A DNA stretch of 64,000 nucleotides from Streptomyces dioscori (GTDB taxonomy: Bacteria; Actinomycetota; Actinomycetes; Streptomycetales; Streptomycetaceae): positions 186,001 through 250,000 of the forward strand of contig NZ_KZ679038.1 in NCBI RefSeq assembly GCF_003024195.1. The letters run 5' to 3'. The notes beneath the pieces are model-generated. The model did no database searches. It saw only the letters and a list, made by a program, of their open reading frames with translations, and was not told where the DNA came from. The first letter of the stretch is position 1. Each line of letters starts with the position of its first letter. Position numbers and translations under genes: made by a program. Below, piece by piece: positions 48,861 through 58,178 of this stretch.

Positions 48861-51800
48861 CTATGCGGCGGCGCGTACTCCCCGGGACGTGAAGGTGTGT
48901 GTTCCGGGGGTGACCGTGTAGACAGTGCGGTCTCCCTCTGTGCGGTGGACGTCGGCGCCGTGAGGTGTGGACCGGGGCGCGCGGGTGCCTCTGGGGACCC
49001 GTACCTCGGCTGTGGTGTTCGGCGGGATGTGGACGGTCAGCCGGAACGTGCCGTTCTTCAGGGTCCACTCCGACGCGGCCTCGCCGTACGGGGTCCGGTA
49101 GGTGCCGGCGACGTGGGTGAGATCTCCGACCGGCCTCGGGTCGATGACCAGCTCGCGGTAGCCGACGGACCCGGGGGCGTGCCGGATTCCGGCCAGGCCG
49201 CCGTGGAACCACTCCTCGATCTGGAGGAGGATCATGTGGTTCTTCGAGTTCCGGATGCCCCACTCCTCCGGGATGGTCGTCAGGCCCTGGGGGTTGGCGG
49301 TCGTGGGTGCCATGAAGAATCCGTAGCTGGGCTGCGTGTCCTCCTGGAGGACCTTCCAGAGCACGTCGTCCCGCCGGCCGTCCATCAGAGCGCGGACGAT
49401 CGGGGCCAGACCGATGGTGCCGCCGCTGAAGTGCGGTCCCCCGCCGAAGGGCTGGAAGCCGTTGACCAGCTCGACCAGGGCGTCCAGGACCCGGGCACGC
49501 TGGTCGGCCGGAACGAGGCCTTCGTCGAGTGCCAGCGCTTGGGCGGCCTGCGTCGCCCCTTCCGTGCCCTGCTCCCCCTGGCTGGTGTACCGGCCCAGCG
49601 TCCTGTTGTAGAACGCGTCGTTGAACGCGGTCCTGATGTTGGCGGCCAGCGCGCGGTACTCCGCGGCGTCCGCCCGGCGCCCCAGCAGCGCGGCCATCCT
49701 CGCCATGCGGTCGGCGACCTGGTGATAGCCCCAGGTACCGGTGATGCGCCCGGACGTGGTCTCGGCGGCGATCCAGTCGGCGAGGGCAGCGTCGACGATG
49801 TGCGCGTCGGCGCCGGTACCTGCCTTCCGGGTCCTGATGTAGTTCAGGAACGCCTGCATCTGCGGGTAGTGGCGGGCCATGGTCTGCGTGTCGCCGTAGG
49901 TCTCGTAGAGGAACCAGGGGGTGAGGACGATGCCGTTGCCCCAGTTGATCTCGTCCCCGAAGCGGCCGGTGTACCCCCAGTCGTACACCGGGGCCTTGAG
50001 GGCGACGTTGCCGATGTTGTCGCCGGCCTTGGACTGGCCCTCCGCGAGGTGGCGTTCCATGGTCCGCAGGTAGGCCGCGTACCCGAAGTGGCGGTGCAGG
50101 GAGTGGAAGGGCTGCAGGTAGTCCGCGGGGTAGGCGAGCTTCTCGCGGCCGGGGCAGTCCGTGAACGTGGACATCAGGTTGCTCATGATCGAGTACCGGG
50201 ACATACGGTGGATGCGGTTGATCCGGTCGTCGGAGGTGCGCAGGCTGCCCGCGACGGGGGTGGCGGCGTGCAGTTGCAGGCCCGTGAGGGTCGCGGCGGT
50301 GGGCTCGTATCCCGCGGGAAGGCCGGTGACCTGTACCCATTGCATGCCGAAGTAGTTTAGTTCGGGGTGCCAGGTCTCGTTCTCGGCTCCGCCGTGTGCG
50401 GTGTACGTGGCGAAGACGTCGGTGCCGCGGCCTGCGCCGCCGCCCATGATCGAGGCCTGGTCGACGGTGCCGTCCGCGTTGAGGGACTCCGCGGGCCGCA
50501 GCTTGACGGTCGTACCGGCGGGAACCCTGCCGTCCAGGTTGAGCTGGGGCCAGCCGGCGAAGTTCTGGCCGAAGTCGAAGACCCACACTCCGGGCTGCGG
50601 CTGGGTGACCGAGACGGGACGGAGGCGGTCGGCGATCTTCACCGGTTCGCCCGCGCGCCAGACGAGTTCGGTGGTCAGGTTGGGCGGCGGGGCGATACCG
50701 GCGGCGACCCAGCCGACGGACGAGCCGTCCCGGCGGCGGGCGGTGCTGCCCAGGTCGGCGCCTGCTTCGGTCCATCCGGCCTGCTCGCGCCGGGCGTCGT
50801 GGTCGGTGCCCGAGTACCAGTTGTTCGTCGTGGTCGGTCCCAGGGTTGTCCGCCACGCGCGGTCACTGACGACGATCTCCACCGACCCGTCGTCCTTGGT
50901 GATCTCAAGTCGGGCGATCATGCGGGGCGTGACGGCCGCACCCGCGCTGGGGTCGGTGCTCGCAAGGGAGTTGCCCGAACCGGTGACGGCGGCGTCGGCA
51001 GTGTGCGCCTTCTTCAGAGCGGGCTGGAAGGTGATGCCTGTTCCGTCGGCTCCGGCGGTGCCGACGGCGGTGATGGTGCGTGCCTCCAGCCGTTCCCCGC
51101 CGTCACCCGTGTCGACGTTGACCGTGCCACCGACGTGATAGCCGGTCACCGCGCTCACCTTGACGGTACGGTCCCCGGCGGCGGCCGGGGCCGCGAGGAC
51201 GCCGCTGCCCTTGGTCTGGCTCTGCCACCAACTGTAGGGAGCCGTACGCCCCGTGGCGGGGTTGGTGACGGACCGCGTGACCAGCGCGGTGCCGTGTCCC
51301 AGCTCGACACCGAGCACGTTGGCACCGGGACGCACCAGCTCGGTCACGTCGTAGGCGCGGTACTCGGTGGACAGCTGGTAGTTGGAGTTGCCCGGGGCAA
51401 GGACCTCGTCGGTCACCCGGCTGCCGTTGACACGGGCGAGATGCAGGCCGACGCCCGACAGGTACAGCCGCGCCCTGGCGATCCTCGTACCGTGGCGGCC
51501 CACGGTGAACGCCCGGGCGAAGAGCGGCAGTGGATCACCGACGCCGCGGGTGGGGTGTTCGATCCATTCGGCGTCACCCCAGTCGGCGCGCTTGAGCAGG
51601 CCTGTCTCCCAGGCGGCGGGACGGCTCCATGGGGTGACATGCCCCTGGGTGTCCCAGGCCCTCACCTGCCACAGCACCTCCTGACGGGAGTGGAGGTCAC
51701 GGCCGCGCCACGGTATGTCGTTCTGCGCGTCGGACCGGACCTTGCCGGAATCCCACAGGTAGGGCCCGTGGACGAGTTCACGCGCTGTACGGGCGGCGCG

Positions 51801-52067
51801 GACCTGGTAGGCGGCCTGTTTCCATCCCTGCCGACCCGTGGTCACCCGCCAGCTGAGTCTCGGGGTGGTGTCGTCGACACCGAGGGGCTCGTCCAGGCGT
51901 CCGTTGACGGCGAGGTCGACGACAGCAGTGGTCACGGACGCTCCACGGGCTTGTGCGGCGGCGGCCGGGCCGGCGGCCACGAGGGGGATCGTCATGCCGG
52001 CCGTTCCGGCGGCCATGACTCCCACGACGTGTCTGCGGCTGAGGGAGCTGCGCGGCTCTGCGGACAT
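48861..52067 (-). CDS. Secreted alpha-L-rhamnosidase (GH78)
   Basis: A 1068-residue Tat-exported enzyme: SLSRRHVVGVMAAGTAGMTIPL is a twin-arginine signal. Family features in order: N-terminal beta domain (LDEPLGVDDTTPRLSWRV), YLSGVGLHLARVNGSRVTDEVLAPGNSNYQLSTEYRAYDVTELV, FDFGQNFAGWPQL, then the (alpha/alpha)6 barrel with FTDCPGREKLAYPADY and INWGNGIVLTPWFLYETYGD, and a C-terminal beta domain. It removes terminal rhamnose from plant or microbial glycans. It is last in an operon with an ABC importer, preceded by SBP and permeases. Confidence 0.92.
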   Translation of the reverse strand: MSAEPRSSLSRRHVVGVMAAGTAGMTIPLVAAGPAAAAQARGASVTTAVVDLAVNGRLDEPLGVDDTTPRLSWRVTTGRQGWKQAAYQVRAARTARELVHGPYLWDSGKVRSDAQNDIPWRGRDLHSRQEVLWQVRAWDTQGHVTPWSRPAAWETGLLKRADWGDAEWIEHPTRGVGDPLPLFARAFTVGRHGTRIARARLYLSGVGLHLARVNGSRVTDEVLAPGNSNYQLSTEYRAYDVTELVRPGANVLGVELGHGTALVTRSVTNPATGRTAPYSWWQSQTKGSGVLAAPAAAGDRTVKVSAVTGYHVGGTVNVDTGDGGERLEARTITAVGTAGADGTGITFQPALKKAHTADAAVTGSGNSLASTDPSAGAAVTPRMIARLEITKDDGSVEIVVSDRAWRTTLGPTTTNNWYSGTDHDARREQAGWTEAGADLGSTARRRDGSSVGWVAAGIAPPPNLTTELVWRAGEPVKIADRLRPVSVTQPQPGVWVFDFGQNFAGWPQLNLDGRVPAGTTVKLRPAESLNADGTVDQASIMGGGAGRGTDVFATYTAHGGAENETWHPELNYFGMQWVQVTGLPAGYEPTAATLTGLQLHAATPVAGSLRTSDDRINRIHRMSRYSIMSNLMSTFTDCPGREKLAYPADYLQPFHSLHRHFGYAAYLRTMERHLAEGQSKAGDNIGNVALKAPVYDWGYTGRFGDEINWGNGIVLTPWFLYETYGDTQTMARHYPQMQAFLNYIRTRKAGTGADAHIVDAALADWIAAETTSGRITGTWGYHQVADRMARMAALLGRRADAAEYRALAANIRTAFNDAFYNRTLGRYTSQGEQGTEGATQAAQALALDEGLVPADQRARVLDALVELVNGFQPFGGGPHFSGGTIGLAPIVRALMDGRRDDVLWKVLQEDTQPSYGFFMAPTTANPQGLTTIPEEWGIRNSKNHMILLQIEEWFHGGLAGIRHAPGSVGYRELVIDPRPVGDLTHVAGTYRTPYGEAASEWTLKNGTFRLTVHIPPNTTAEVRVPRGTRAPRSTPHGADVHRTEGDRTVYTVTPGTHTFTSRGVRAAA

Positions 52068-52170
52068 GCTGGAACTCCTTGGGTACGAGAAGGGGTGAGG
52101 TGGTTACGCGGACGGGTGGGCAGCGGCCCGTCGGCGTGGTGACGCGGACGGGTGAGCGGCCACCGGTCGG

Positions 52171-53433
52171 TCAGGAGCCGGCTTTGTAGTCGGAGTCCAT
52201 CGACTTGAGGACGTCCTTCGGCTCGGCCTGGCCGCTGAAGATCTCCTGCAGGCCACTGAGCATGGTCTGCTGCACCTTGGCGTTGGGCCAGAGCTGGTCC
52301 ATGAACGGCACGGTCCGGTCGTCGGTGATGAAGCGCGACAGCTCGGTCAGCGACGGGTCGACGGTGTAGCCCGTGCCGGGCAGGGTGGGCAGGCCGCCCT
52401 GCTTCTCGACGTACAGGTTCATGCCCTTCGGCGACATCACGAAGTCGACCCACTTCAGGGCCAGTTCCTCGTTCTTCGCCTTCGCGTTGACGCCGTAGCC
52501 CGCCCCCGCCGCGGCGGGCATCAGGGCATCGGCCGGCTTGTCGTCGGCGGGCAGCGGCTTGAGGGTGAAGGTCCCCTTCGGGTTCTTCTCCTTGAGCAGG
52601 GCGATCACCCAGTTGCCCTGCACGATGCCCAGCGTCTTCCCGGTGGCCGCGAGTTGCTGACTGGCCTCGTAGTTCGTGCCGAGCGGGTTCTTCTGGAAGC
52701 AGCCCTCCTTCTCCATGGTCCGGTACTTGTCCATGGCGGTCTGCCACGCGGAGCCGGCGAAGGTCACCTGCCCGGCCTGCATCTTCTGGTCGAAGTCCCG
52801 CTCGGGTCCGTACACGGTCGTGGCGACCAGGGCGTACTGCACGATCTGTGTGACCCAGTTGTCCTGGAGGCCGAGCGCGAAGGCGGGGGTCTTCCTGGCC
52901 GCGGCGTCCTTGCAGAAGGCAAGGAGTTCGGTCCAGGTCGTCGGCGCGGTGAGGCCCGATTCCTTGAGGGCCTGCTGGTTGTAGACGGCGCCGATGCCGT
53001 TCTGTCCGAAGAGCGCGTTGTAGGTCTTGCCGTCGTACTGGGCGACACTCCTGGTGGCGTCCGGGAGCTTCGCCGCCCAGGGGCGGTCCGAGAGGTCCCG
53101 CAGGTAGCCGGGCTCGGCCAGCACATGGGTGGCGGCCGGGTTGCCGTTGCCGGGCCACACCGACATCACATCGGGGGCGGTGCCCGAGGACAGCTGGGTG
53201 CGGATCTGCTGCTGGTACTGGTCCGCGCCACTGGTGGTGTAGCGGACCTCGACGCCCGGGTTGGCCTTCTCGAATGCCTTGACGACGTCCTCGACCGAGC
53301 CCTGGTCGACGGAGGCGAGGGTGAGGGTGAGGGTCCGGGAGTCTTTGCCTTCACCCGCTTCGGTGCCGCCGCTGCAGGCGGCCAGCAGGGCGACGGAGGC
53401 GGTGGTGGCGAGGGCGGCTCGTAGGGTCTTCAT
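52171..53433 (-). CDS. Sugar ABC-transporter solute-binding lipoprotein
   Basis: A 420-residue binding protein: signal with lipobox LLAACSGG, then VVKAFEKANPGVEVRYTTSGADQYQQQIRTQLSSGTAPDVMSVWPG, which is the usual N-lobe of carbohydrate-binding proteins of ABC family CUT1. It delivers sugar to the two permeases encoded just upstream. It precedes the rhamnosidase by about 100 bases, suggesting rhamnose-containing oligosaccharide as ligand. Confidence 0.92.
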   Translation of the reverse strand: MKTLRAALATTASVALLAACSGGTEAGEGKDSRTLTLTLASVDQGSVEDVVKAFEKANPGVEVRYTTSGADQYQQQIRTQLSSGTAPDVMSVWPGNGNPAATHVLAEPGYLRDLSDRPWAAKLPDATRSVAQYDGKTYNALFGQNGIGAVYNQQALKESGLTAPTTWTELLAFCKDAAARKTPAFALGLQDNWVTQIVQYALVATTVYGPERDFDQKMQAGQVTFAGSAWQTAMDKYRTMEKEGCFQKNPLGTNYEASQQLAATGKTLGIVQGNWVIALLKEKNPKGTFTLKPLPADDKPADALMPAAAGAGYGVNAKAKNEELALKWVDFVMSPKGMNLYVEKQGGLPTLPGTGYTVDPSLTELSRFITDDRTVPFMDQLWPNAKVQQTMLSGLQEIFSGQAEPKDVLKSMDSDYKAGS

Positions 53434-53530
53434 GATGTCTCCCGCGAGGAGGAACTGCGGTGGAATGAGCGGGACAGCGCCCCGGACAAGCAGGGGCTGC
53501 GGGGCGTGCGGGCAGGTCGGCGAGGGTGTG

Positions 53531-54352
53531 TCACCCCCGCAGTCCGCCGGCGAAGCCGTTGATGATGCTGCGTTGGAGCGCGAGGTAGATGGCCAGGACC
53601 GGCACGATGCTGATCACCAGCGCGGCGAAGATGAGGTTCCAGTCGGTGACGTACTGGCCGACGAAGCCGGCGATGGCGACCGGCATGGTCTGCTGGGCGC
53701 TGCCGCTGAGGTACAGCAGCGGGGTGAAGAAGTCGTTCCACACGGCGACGGTGTTGAGCACGAGCGCGGTCACGGTGATCGGCTTGAGCATGGGCAGGAC
53801 GACATGGCGGAAGCCCTGCAGGGGTGTGCAGCCGTCGATCCGGGCGGCGTCCTCGAAGTCGCGGGGCATCGCGCGCAGGAAGCCGGTGTAGAGGAACACC
53901 GTGAACGGCACCTGCAGACCGCAGTGGAACAGGATCAACGCCCAGGGACTGCCGAGCAGTTGAAGGTCGCGCATGGTGTGGTAGAGCGGCAGCGACGCCA
54001 GTTGGAAGGGCAGCACGAGGCCGAGCATGATCAGCAGGTAGGTGGCGCGCGACCAGCGGGCGGTGATCCGGGCGAGGGGGTAGGCGGCGAGGGACGAGAC
54101 GGCCAGGACGACCACGACACTGACCGAGGTGACGAGAAGGCTGTTGGCCAGGGCGCCGCCGAGTGCCCCCTGCTTCCACGCCTGCGAGAAGTTGTCGAGG
54201 GTGGGCGAGGTGGTCGGCCGGATCGGCGAGGAGGTGTCCGAAGGCGACCGGACGGCCAGGTTGACGAGGATGTACACCGGGAACGCCACCACCAGGGCCG
54301 CGGCGGCCATGACGAGTTCCAGAACGAGGGTGCGGGGGCGGTAGCGGTTCAC
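53531..54352 (-). CDS. Sugar ABC-transporter permease (second subunit)
   Basis: A 273-residue permease: about six membrane helices, with the EAA loop FEDAARIDGCTPLQGFRHVVLPMLKP. The GTG start overlaps the first permease's stop (GTGA). Belongs to the CUT1 MalG-like type. A longer frame extends into the first permease region but has no start of its own. Confidence 0.92.
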   Translation of the reverse strand: MNRYRPRTLVLELVMAAAALVVAFPVYILVNLAVRSPSDTSSPIRPTTSPTLDNFSQAWKQGALGGALANSLLVTSVSVVVVLAVSSLAAYPLARITARWSRATYLLIMLGLVLPFQLASLPLYHTMRDLQLLGSPWALILFHCGLQVPFTVFLYTGFLRAMPRDFEDAARIDGCTPLQGFRHVVLPMLKPITVTALVLNTVAVWNDFFTPLLYLSGSAQQTMPVAIAGFVGQYVTDWNLIFAALVISIVPVLAIYLALQRSIINGFAGGLRG

Positions 54353-55299
54353 GACGCGGCCTTTTCGGTGCGGGCCAGCATGAAGTACTGGCCGGTGGAG
54401 ACGACGGCGACGACGAGGGTCAGGACGACGGCGAGCGCGATGCTGTAGCCGAACTCCCCGAGGGTGAAGGCGTCCTTGTAGATCAGCGTGGAGAGGGTGT
54501 CGGTGGCGTGTCCGGGGCCGCCGCCCGTGAGGGCGTACACCTGGTCGAAGAGCTTGAGGCCGCCGATGCTCGACAGCATCAGGTTGATGGTGAGGGCCGG
54601 GGTGAGCAGGGGTCGGGTGACGGACCAGAAGCGGCGGACGGGGCCGGCGCCGTCGATCGCCGCGGCCTCGTGGATCTCGGCGGGGACCGACTGCAGGCCG
54701 GCCAGGAAGATCACCATCGAGTAGCCGGAGTACTGCCAGACGGTCACCCCCACCACCGACCAGAGCGCGGTGTCCGGGTCGCCCAGCCAGTTCTGCTGCC
54801 ATGAGTCCAGCCCCACGCCACCCAGCAGACTGTTGACCGCGCCGTCGGGTCCCAGCAGGTTGCGCCACAGGTAGGCGGTCACGATCTGCGTGATCACGGC
54901 GGGCGCGAACAGGAACACCCGCAGGAGATTGCGGGACTTGATCGCGCTGTTCACCCCGAGCGCGAGGAGGAGTCCGATGAGGTTCTGGATGACGGTGATG
55001 GCCAGGGCGATGAGCAGGGTGTGCCAGATGGCCTGGACCGCGTCCTCGTCGCGGGTGAGGTCGGTGAAGTTGTCCAGGCCGACGAAGGAGAGGTCCGGGT
55101 CGAGTCCGTCCCAGTCGGTGAAGGCGTAGTAGACGCCGCGGGCACTGGGCACCAGGACCACGAAGACGAACAGCAGCATCGCCGGGAGCAGGAACCACCA
55201 GGTCGACGCCGTCTGCGACCGCCGCACCGGGGCGGGTACGGGGGCCGGGCCGGGGGCAGGGACGACCGGCTTCCCGGGCTGATCGGTCGGAGCAATCAT
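54349..55299 (-). CDS. Sugar ABC-transporter permease (first subunit)
   Basis: A 316-residue permease of MalF type: SQTASTWWFLLPAMLLFVFVVLVPSARG at the first helix, and EAA loop IHEAAAIDGAGPVRRFWSVTRPLLTPAL. ATG 55299 is preferred to GTG 55314. It is first in the operon; a LacI-type palindrome TGAAACGTTTCA lies 22 bases upstream. No ATPase is encoded; a shared ATPase such as MsiK is expected. Confidence 0.9.
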   Translation of the reverse strand: MIAPTDQPGKPVVPAPGPAPVPAPVRRSQTASTWWFLLPAMLLFVFVVLVPSARGVYYAFTDWDGLDPDLSFVGLDNFTDLTRDEDAVQAIWHTLLIALAITVIQNLIGLLLALGVNSAIKSRNLLRVFLFAPAVITQIVTAYLWRNLLGPDGAVNSLLGGVGLDSWQQNWLGDPDTALWSVVGVTVWQYSGYSMVIFLAGLQSVPAEIHEAAAIDGAGPVRRFWSVTRPLLTPALTINLMLSSIGGLKLFDQVYALTGGGPGHATDTLSTLIYKDAFTLGEFGYSIALAVVLTLVVAVVSTGQYFMLARTEKAAS

Positions 55300-55320
55300 C
55301 ACTGACGGACCCACTTCGAA

Positions 55321-55332
55321 TGAAACGTTTCA
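55321..55332. promoter_or_regulatory. LacI-type operator of the rhamnosidase/ABC operon
   Basis: TGAAACGTTTCA, a perfect 12-base palindrome, 22 bases upstream of the permease start. Likely target of the divergent LacI regulator. Confidence 0.75.
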
Positions 55333-55456
55333 ATGGGATGCCCGGCGGTACACCGGAATGCTGCGCCGCAGGAGTCCCTGCCGCTTGATCGTTGGATCGA
55401 CGTGCTGGTGATCGACGTACGGGAACGGTGGTGGACCGGGTCGGCCGGGCGTGGAA

Positions 55457-55472
55457 TGGGTAACGTTTCCCA
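55457..55472. promoter_or_regulatory. Second LacI-type operator
   Basis: TGGGTAACGTTTCCCA, 16 bases with one mismatched pair, carries the same AACGTT core as the site at 55321 and lies between the divergent operons. Confidence 0.6.
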
Positions 55473-55615
55473 CGAGTTGCGCCGACCCTAGGATCCACCT
55501 CCTGTTACGTCAAGATGTTCTGCAGGCTGCGTCTTCATGGCCCGAGGCGCCCGGACAGCAGAGGCGGAACGATCCGAGGGAGCACGCTTTCAGGCCGATG
55601 GGCTCTACACTCTGC

Positions 55616-55628
55616 GGCAACGTTCCCC
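55616..55628. promoter_or_regulatory. Third AACGTT-centred site in the LacI leader
   Basis: GGCAACGTTCCCC, core AACGTT at 55619-55624, weaker flanks, 18 bases before the LacI start. Possible autoregulatory site. Confidence 0.4.
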
Positions 55629-55645
55629 ACGATGGAGGCAGCCGG

Positions 55646-56683
55646 ATGGAGCCGCCCGCACAGTCCCGGCGCGTGACGATCGTCGACGTGGCGCGCCATG
55701 CGCAGGTCTCGACGACCGCCGTGTCGAAGGTGCTGCGCAACGCCTACGGCGCAAGCCCCGCCATGCGGGAGAAGGTGCAGCGCTCGATCGCCGAGCTCGG
55801 GTACCGCCCGTACGCGGCCGCCCGGGGTCTGCGAGGTCAGACGTACACCATCGGCATCATGCTCCCGGACATCCGCAACCCCTTCTTCCCGGACATCGTC
55901 GACGGCGTGACCGACTGGTTCACGGACACCGACTACCAGGTCCTGCTGGGTCCGGGGTGCAACGGCGAGGAAGCGGAAGCGCGCGTCACGGAAGCGATGA
56001 TCGACCGCGGGATGGACGGTCTGATCCTGATCGCGCCCGTGTCACCGCGGTCCCACCTCGAACACCTGGCGAACCTCGTGCCGACCGTGGTCGTCGGCCG
56101 GCACGGGCACTCCCCCCGGTACGACACCGTGGTGGACGACGACCTCACGGGGGCGTCGCTGATCGTCGACCACCTCGTGGATCTGGGACACCGGCGCATC
56201 GCCCACATCGAGCACCTGGAAACGGATCCGACCCGGCTCGCGGAGATGCCCAACACACTGCGCACGGAGGGCTATCGACGTGCCATGAGCGCGCGCGGCC
56301 TCGCGGACGAGACGGATGTCGTCTCCACCAGCTACACCCAGGAGGGCGGCTATCTCGGAGCACAGCAGCTGCTCGCCCGCGAGCAGCGCCCCACGGCCAT
56401 CTTCGCCGGCGCCGACTTCGTGGCCATGGGCGTGCTGGAAGCACTGGCCGAGGCGAAGCTCTCCGTCCCCGAGGACATCTCCCTGACCGGTTACGACAAC
56501 ACCTCGTTCGCCGCGCTGCGTTCGATCTCCCTGACCAGCGTCGACCAGGCGGGGCACGCCATCGGCGGCAACGCCGCCCGCCTGCTGCTGGACCGGATCA
56601 CCGACCGGGGCCGGCCGACGGTCCAGGTGAAGCTCTCCCCCACCCTGATTGTGCGCAACTCCACGGCCCCCGCGTCGAAGTAA
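55646..56683 (+). CDS. LacI-family regulator of the rhamnosidase/ABC operon
   Basis: A 345-residue LacI protein: HTH RVTIVDVARHAQVSTTAVSKVLRNAYGASPAMREKVQRSIAELGYRPYAAARGLRG; periplasmic-binding-protein-like ligand domain beginning TYTIGIMLPDIRNPFFPDIVDGV, with VDDDLTGASLIVDHLVDLGHRRIAHI. Should repress the divergent sugar operon until rhamnose or an oligosaccharide is bound. The ATG 55646 has GGAGG 8 bases upstream; a longer frame from 55451 lacks a ribosome site. Confidence 0.92.
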   Translation: MEPPAQSRRVTIVDVARHAQVSTTAVSKVLRNAYGASPAMREKVQRSIAELGYRPYAAARGLRGQTYTIGIMLPDIRNPFFPDIVDGVTDWFTDTDYQVLLGPGCNGEEAEARVTEAMIDRGMDGLILIAPVSPRSHLEHLANLVPTVVVGRHGHSPRYDTVVDDDLTGASLIVDHLVDLGHRRIAHIEHLETDPTRLAEMPNTLRTEGYRRAMSARGLADETDVVSTSYTQEGGYLGAQQLLAREQRPTAIFAGADFVAMGVLEALAEAKLSVPEDISLTGYDNTSFAALRSISLTSVDQAGHAIGGNAARLLLDRITDRGRPTVQVKLSPTLIVRNSTAPASK

Positions 56684-56919
56684 CACCGGAGCCGACCGGA
56701 AGGTACCGCCCCGGCTCGTCGACGGCCGGTGAAACACAGGCACGGACGTCCGGAACGCAACCGCTGCGCTCCTTCAATGAGGAGGTCTGATGTGGGACCG
56801 GAAATGGACCGCAGGGCGATGATCGGCAATTCGCTGTCCGCGAGGACGGTGCTCGACCGCCACCGGTAGCACCGCGTTGATCAGATATTGCGACGCCCCG
56901 ACGTGGAACAGGGGCGTCG
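56684..56919. other. Intergenic region after lacI
   Basis: No gene found. A strong GAGGAGG at 56779-56785 precedes an ATG at 56790 or GTG at 56792, but the frames end after 10 and 25 codons respectively, so it may be a gene remnant or a leader peptide. Confidence 0.4.
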
Positions 56920-57744
56920 TCAAAAGCCGGCGTTCCGGTTCTTGTTGGCGGCCGCCTTCAGCGCGTTCACCACGGCGGGTTTGTTGTAGCCGATCCACTT
57001 CGTCTTCCGCTCCAACTCTCGCTGCTGCGCGGGCATACCGGAACTTTCCCCCTGCTGCAGGATCAGGACTCCGATGAGGCCCGCCGCCGCGTAGCCGCAC
57101 ACCCCCGCCTCGCCCTCCACGGTGGCGGCATCGCTGGTCGGCAGCGTGACACGGTTGACATGGGCCTGCGCTATCAGAAGAAAGCCGTCCAGGGCGAAGC
57201 CCTGCAGTTGATTGAGTGACCATTCCTCAATGGGGTCCTTGGTCGTGTCCTTCAGCCCGAGACCGGTCTGCGCGGTGGCCATGGCGTCGGACGGCGGGTC
57301 CACAAGAAGGGGGTTCAGGGGCAGACCGCCGAAAGTCCCGTTTGCGATGATCTTACGCGTCTGCGCAGGGCTGGTCCCGCGGGTAATCAGGACGGTCCCG
57401 GCCTCCTTGAGTGCGGCGACAGACGTTTCCTGTTTCCGCTGTGCTGTATTCATTTTACTGGCCATGCCGCTGTGCTGCTTCATATTTTCGAGGCACCACT
57501 CACGGTCCGCCGCCGTCTGCCTGGCCGCTTCGGCGGCCTCCTCTTTATAGTCGTCGTAGACCTGCATGACGTCCTGCAATTCGAACGTGTCAGTCGCGCT
57601 GGCTGCAATGAAAACAATCAGCCCCAGCAGAGCGCGCTCGGTCGACCCTTCTGCCGGCGCCTTTTCGCCCAGCACGCGAAAAACAGCTGCCCTGGCACCG
57701 GCATACGTCTCGTGACCGTAGACGGCCTTGTCGATGAGGAGCAC
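56920..57744 (-). CDS. Orphan protein of unknown function
   Basis: A 274-residue protein of no family I recognise. GTG 57744 follows GGGGAAGGGGAAG, an excellent ribosome site. In order: an N-terminal part VYGHETYAGARAAVFRVLGEKAPAEG, a hydrophobic helix LLGLIVFIAASA, a helical charged segment (DDYKEEAAEAARQTAADREWCLENMKQHSGMASKMNTAQRK), VLITRGTSPAQTRKIIANGTFGG, then EEWSLNQLQGFALDGFLLIAQAHVNRVTLP, a Cys-containing hydrophobic stretch GVCGYAAAGLIGVLIL and a basic C-terminus. RGTSPAQTRKIIANGTFGG loosely recalls ADP-ribosyltransferase folds, but the expected catalytic motifs are not clear. Its base composition is less GC-rich than its neighbours. Confidence 0.75.
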   Translation of the reverse strand: MLLIDKAVYGHETYAGARAAVFRVLGEKAPAEGSTERALLGLIVFIAASATDTFELQDVMQVYDDYKEEAAEAARQTAADREWCLENMKQHSGMASKMNTAQRKQETSVAALKEAGTVLITRGTSPAQTRKIIANGTFGGLPLNPLLVDPPSDAMATAQTGLGLKDTTKDPIEEWSLNQLQGFALDGFLLIAQAHVNRVTLPTSDAATVEGEAGVCGYAAAGLIGVLILQQGESSGMPAQQRELERKTKWIGYNKPAVVNALKAAANKNRNAGF

Positions 57745-58178
57745 GGCTTCCCCTTCCCCACAGGGCCGGACGGCCCCATGTCCCGGTGTCCCCTCCGCGG
57801 GGCAGCACCACGATCCCATCGCGGGACACCGGACGCGAGGGCTCCATCTAAATCGATTTTCTACATAAGAAAAGGTGCACACGAAACTCAGGACCGCTTC
57901 CGTTGAAAGGGCGCCGGATGACTTCCTGTGCGCAGCGCGTGCCCCCAGTGCCGTGTCACTACGGCACAGCATCAATAACACGTTGGAACTCAGCCGCATC
58001 CACTCCAGTGACGTTCGCATCTATGCATCCGAGATCGCATGTACCAACTAGAGTCGGAAGGTGAAGAGGATGCCCGGCATCAGGGGTGCAGAGCTGCAAA
58101 GGAATTCCCCATTCCGCACCGCCCGTCGGCTCCTGTCGCTGGCGCCCGCCCCAACCGGCGAACCCATGGAGCGGTGAG
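57745..58178. other. A+T-rich promoter region of the orphan gene, then non-coding DNA
   Basis: The part at about 57843-57880 is noticeably A+T-rich for this window and probably holds the promoter of the orphan gene. The remainder to 58178 shows no recognisable gene; frames upstream of the orphan's GTG look non-coding. Confidence 0.5.

Noticed and set aside
48522..50360. 612-codon plus-strand frame opposite the rhamnosidase
   Set aside because: Strong coding signal lies on the other strand (GH78 motifs); the frame has shadow composition only.
55457..55472. Use of TGGGTAACGTTTCCCA as a CRP-like or generic catabolite site
   Set aside because: The shared AACGTT core with the TGAAACGTTTCA palindrome and the adjacent LacI gene make a LacI operator far simpler.
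53531..55498. 655-codon frame that would join both ABC permeases into one protein
   Set aside because: The second permease has its own GTG overlapping the first's stop, and the first is clearly read in another frame; the extra N-terminal sequence is a shadow.
56779..56869. Strong GAGGAGG followed by very short frames
   Set aside because: Frames of 10 or 25 codons show no conserved pattern; could be a leader peptide but cannot be supported.
57356..57420. RGTSPAQTRKIIANGTFGG in the orphan protein as an ADP-ribosyltransferase motif
   Set aside because: A following STS or ExE catalytic motif could not be identified, so the assignment is not claimed.
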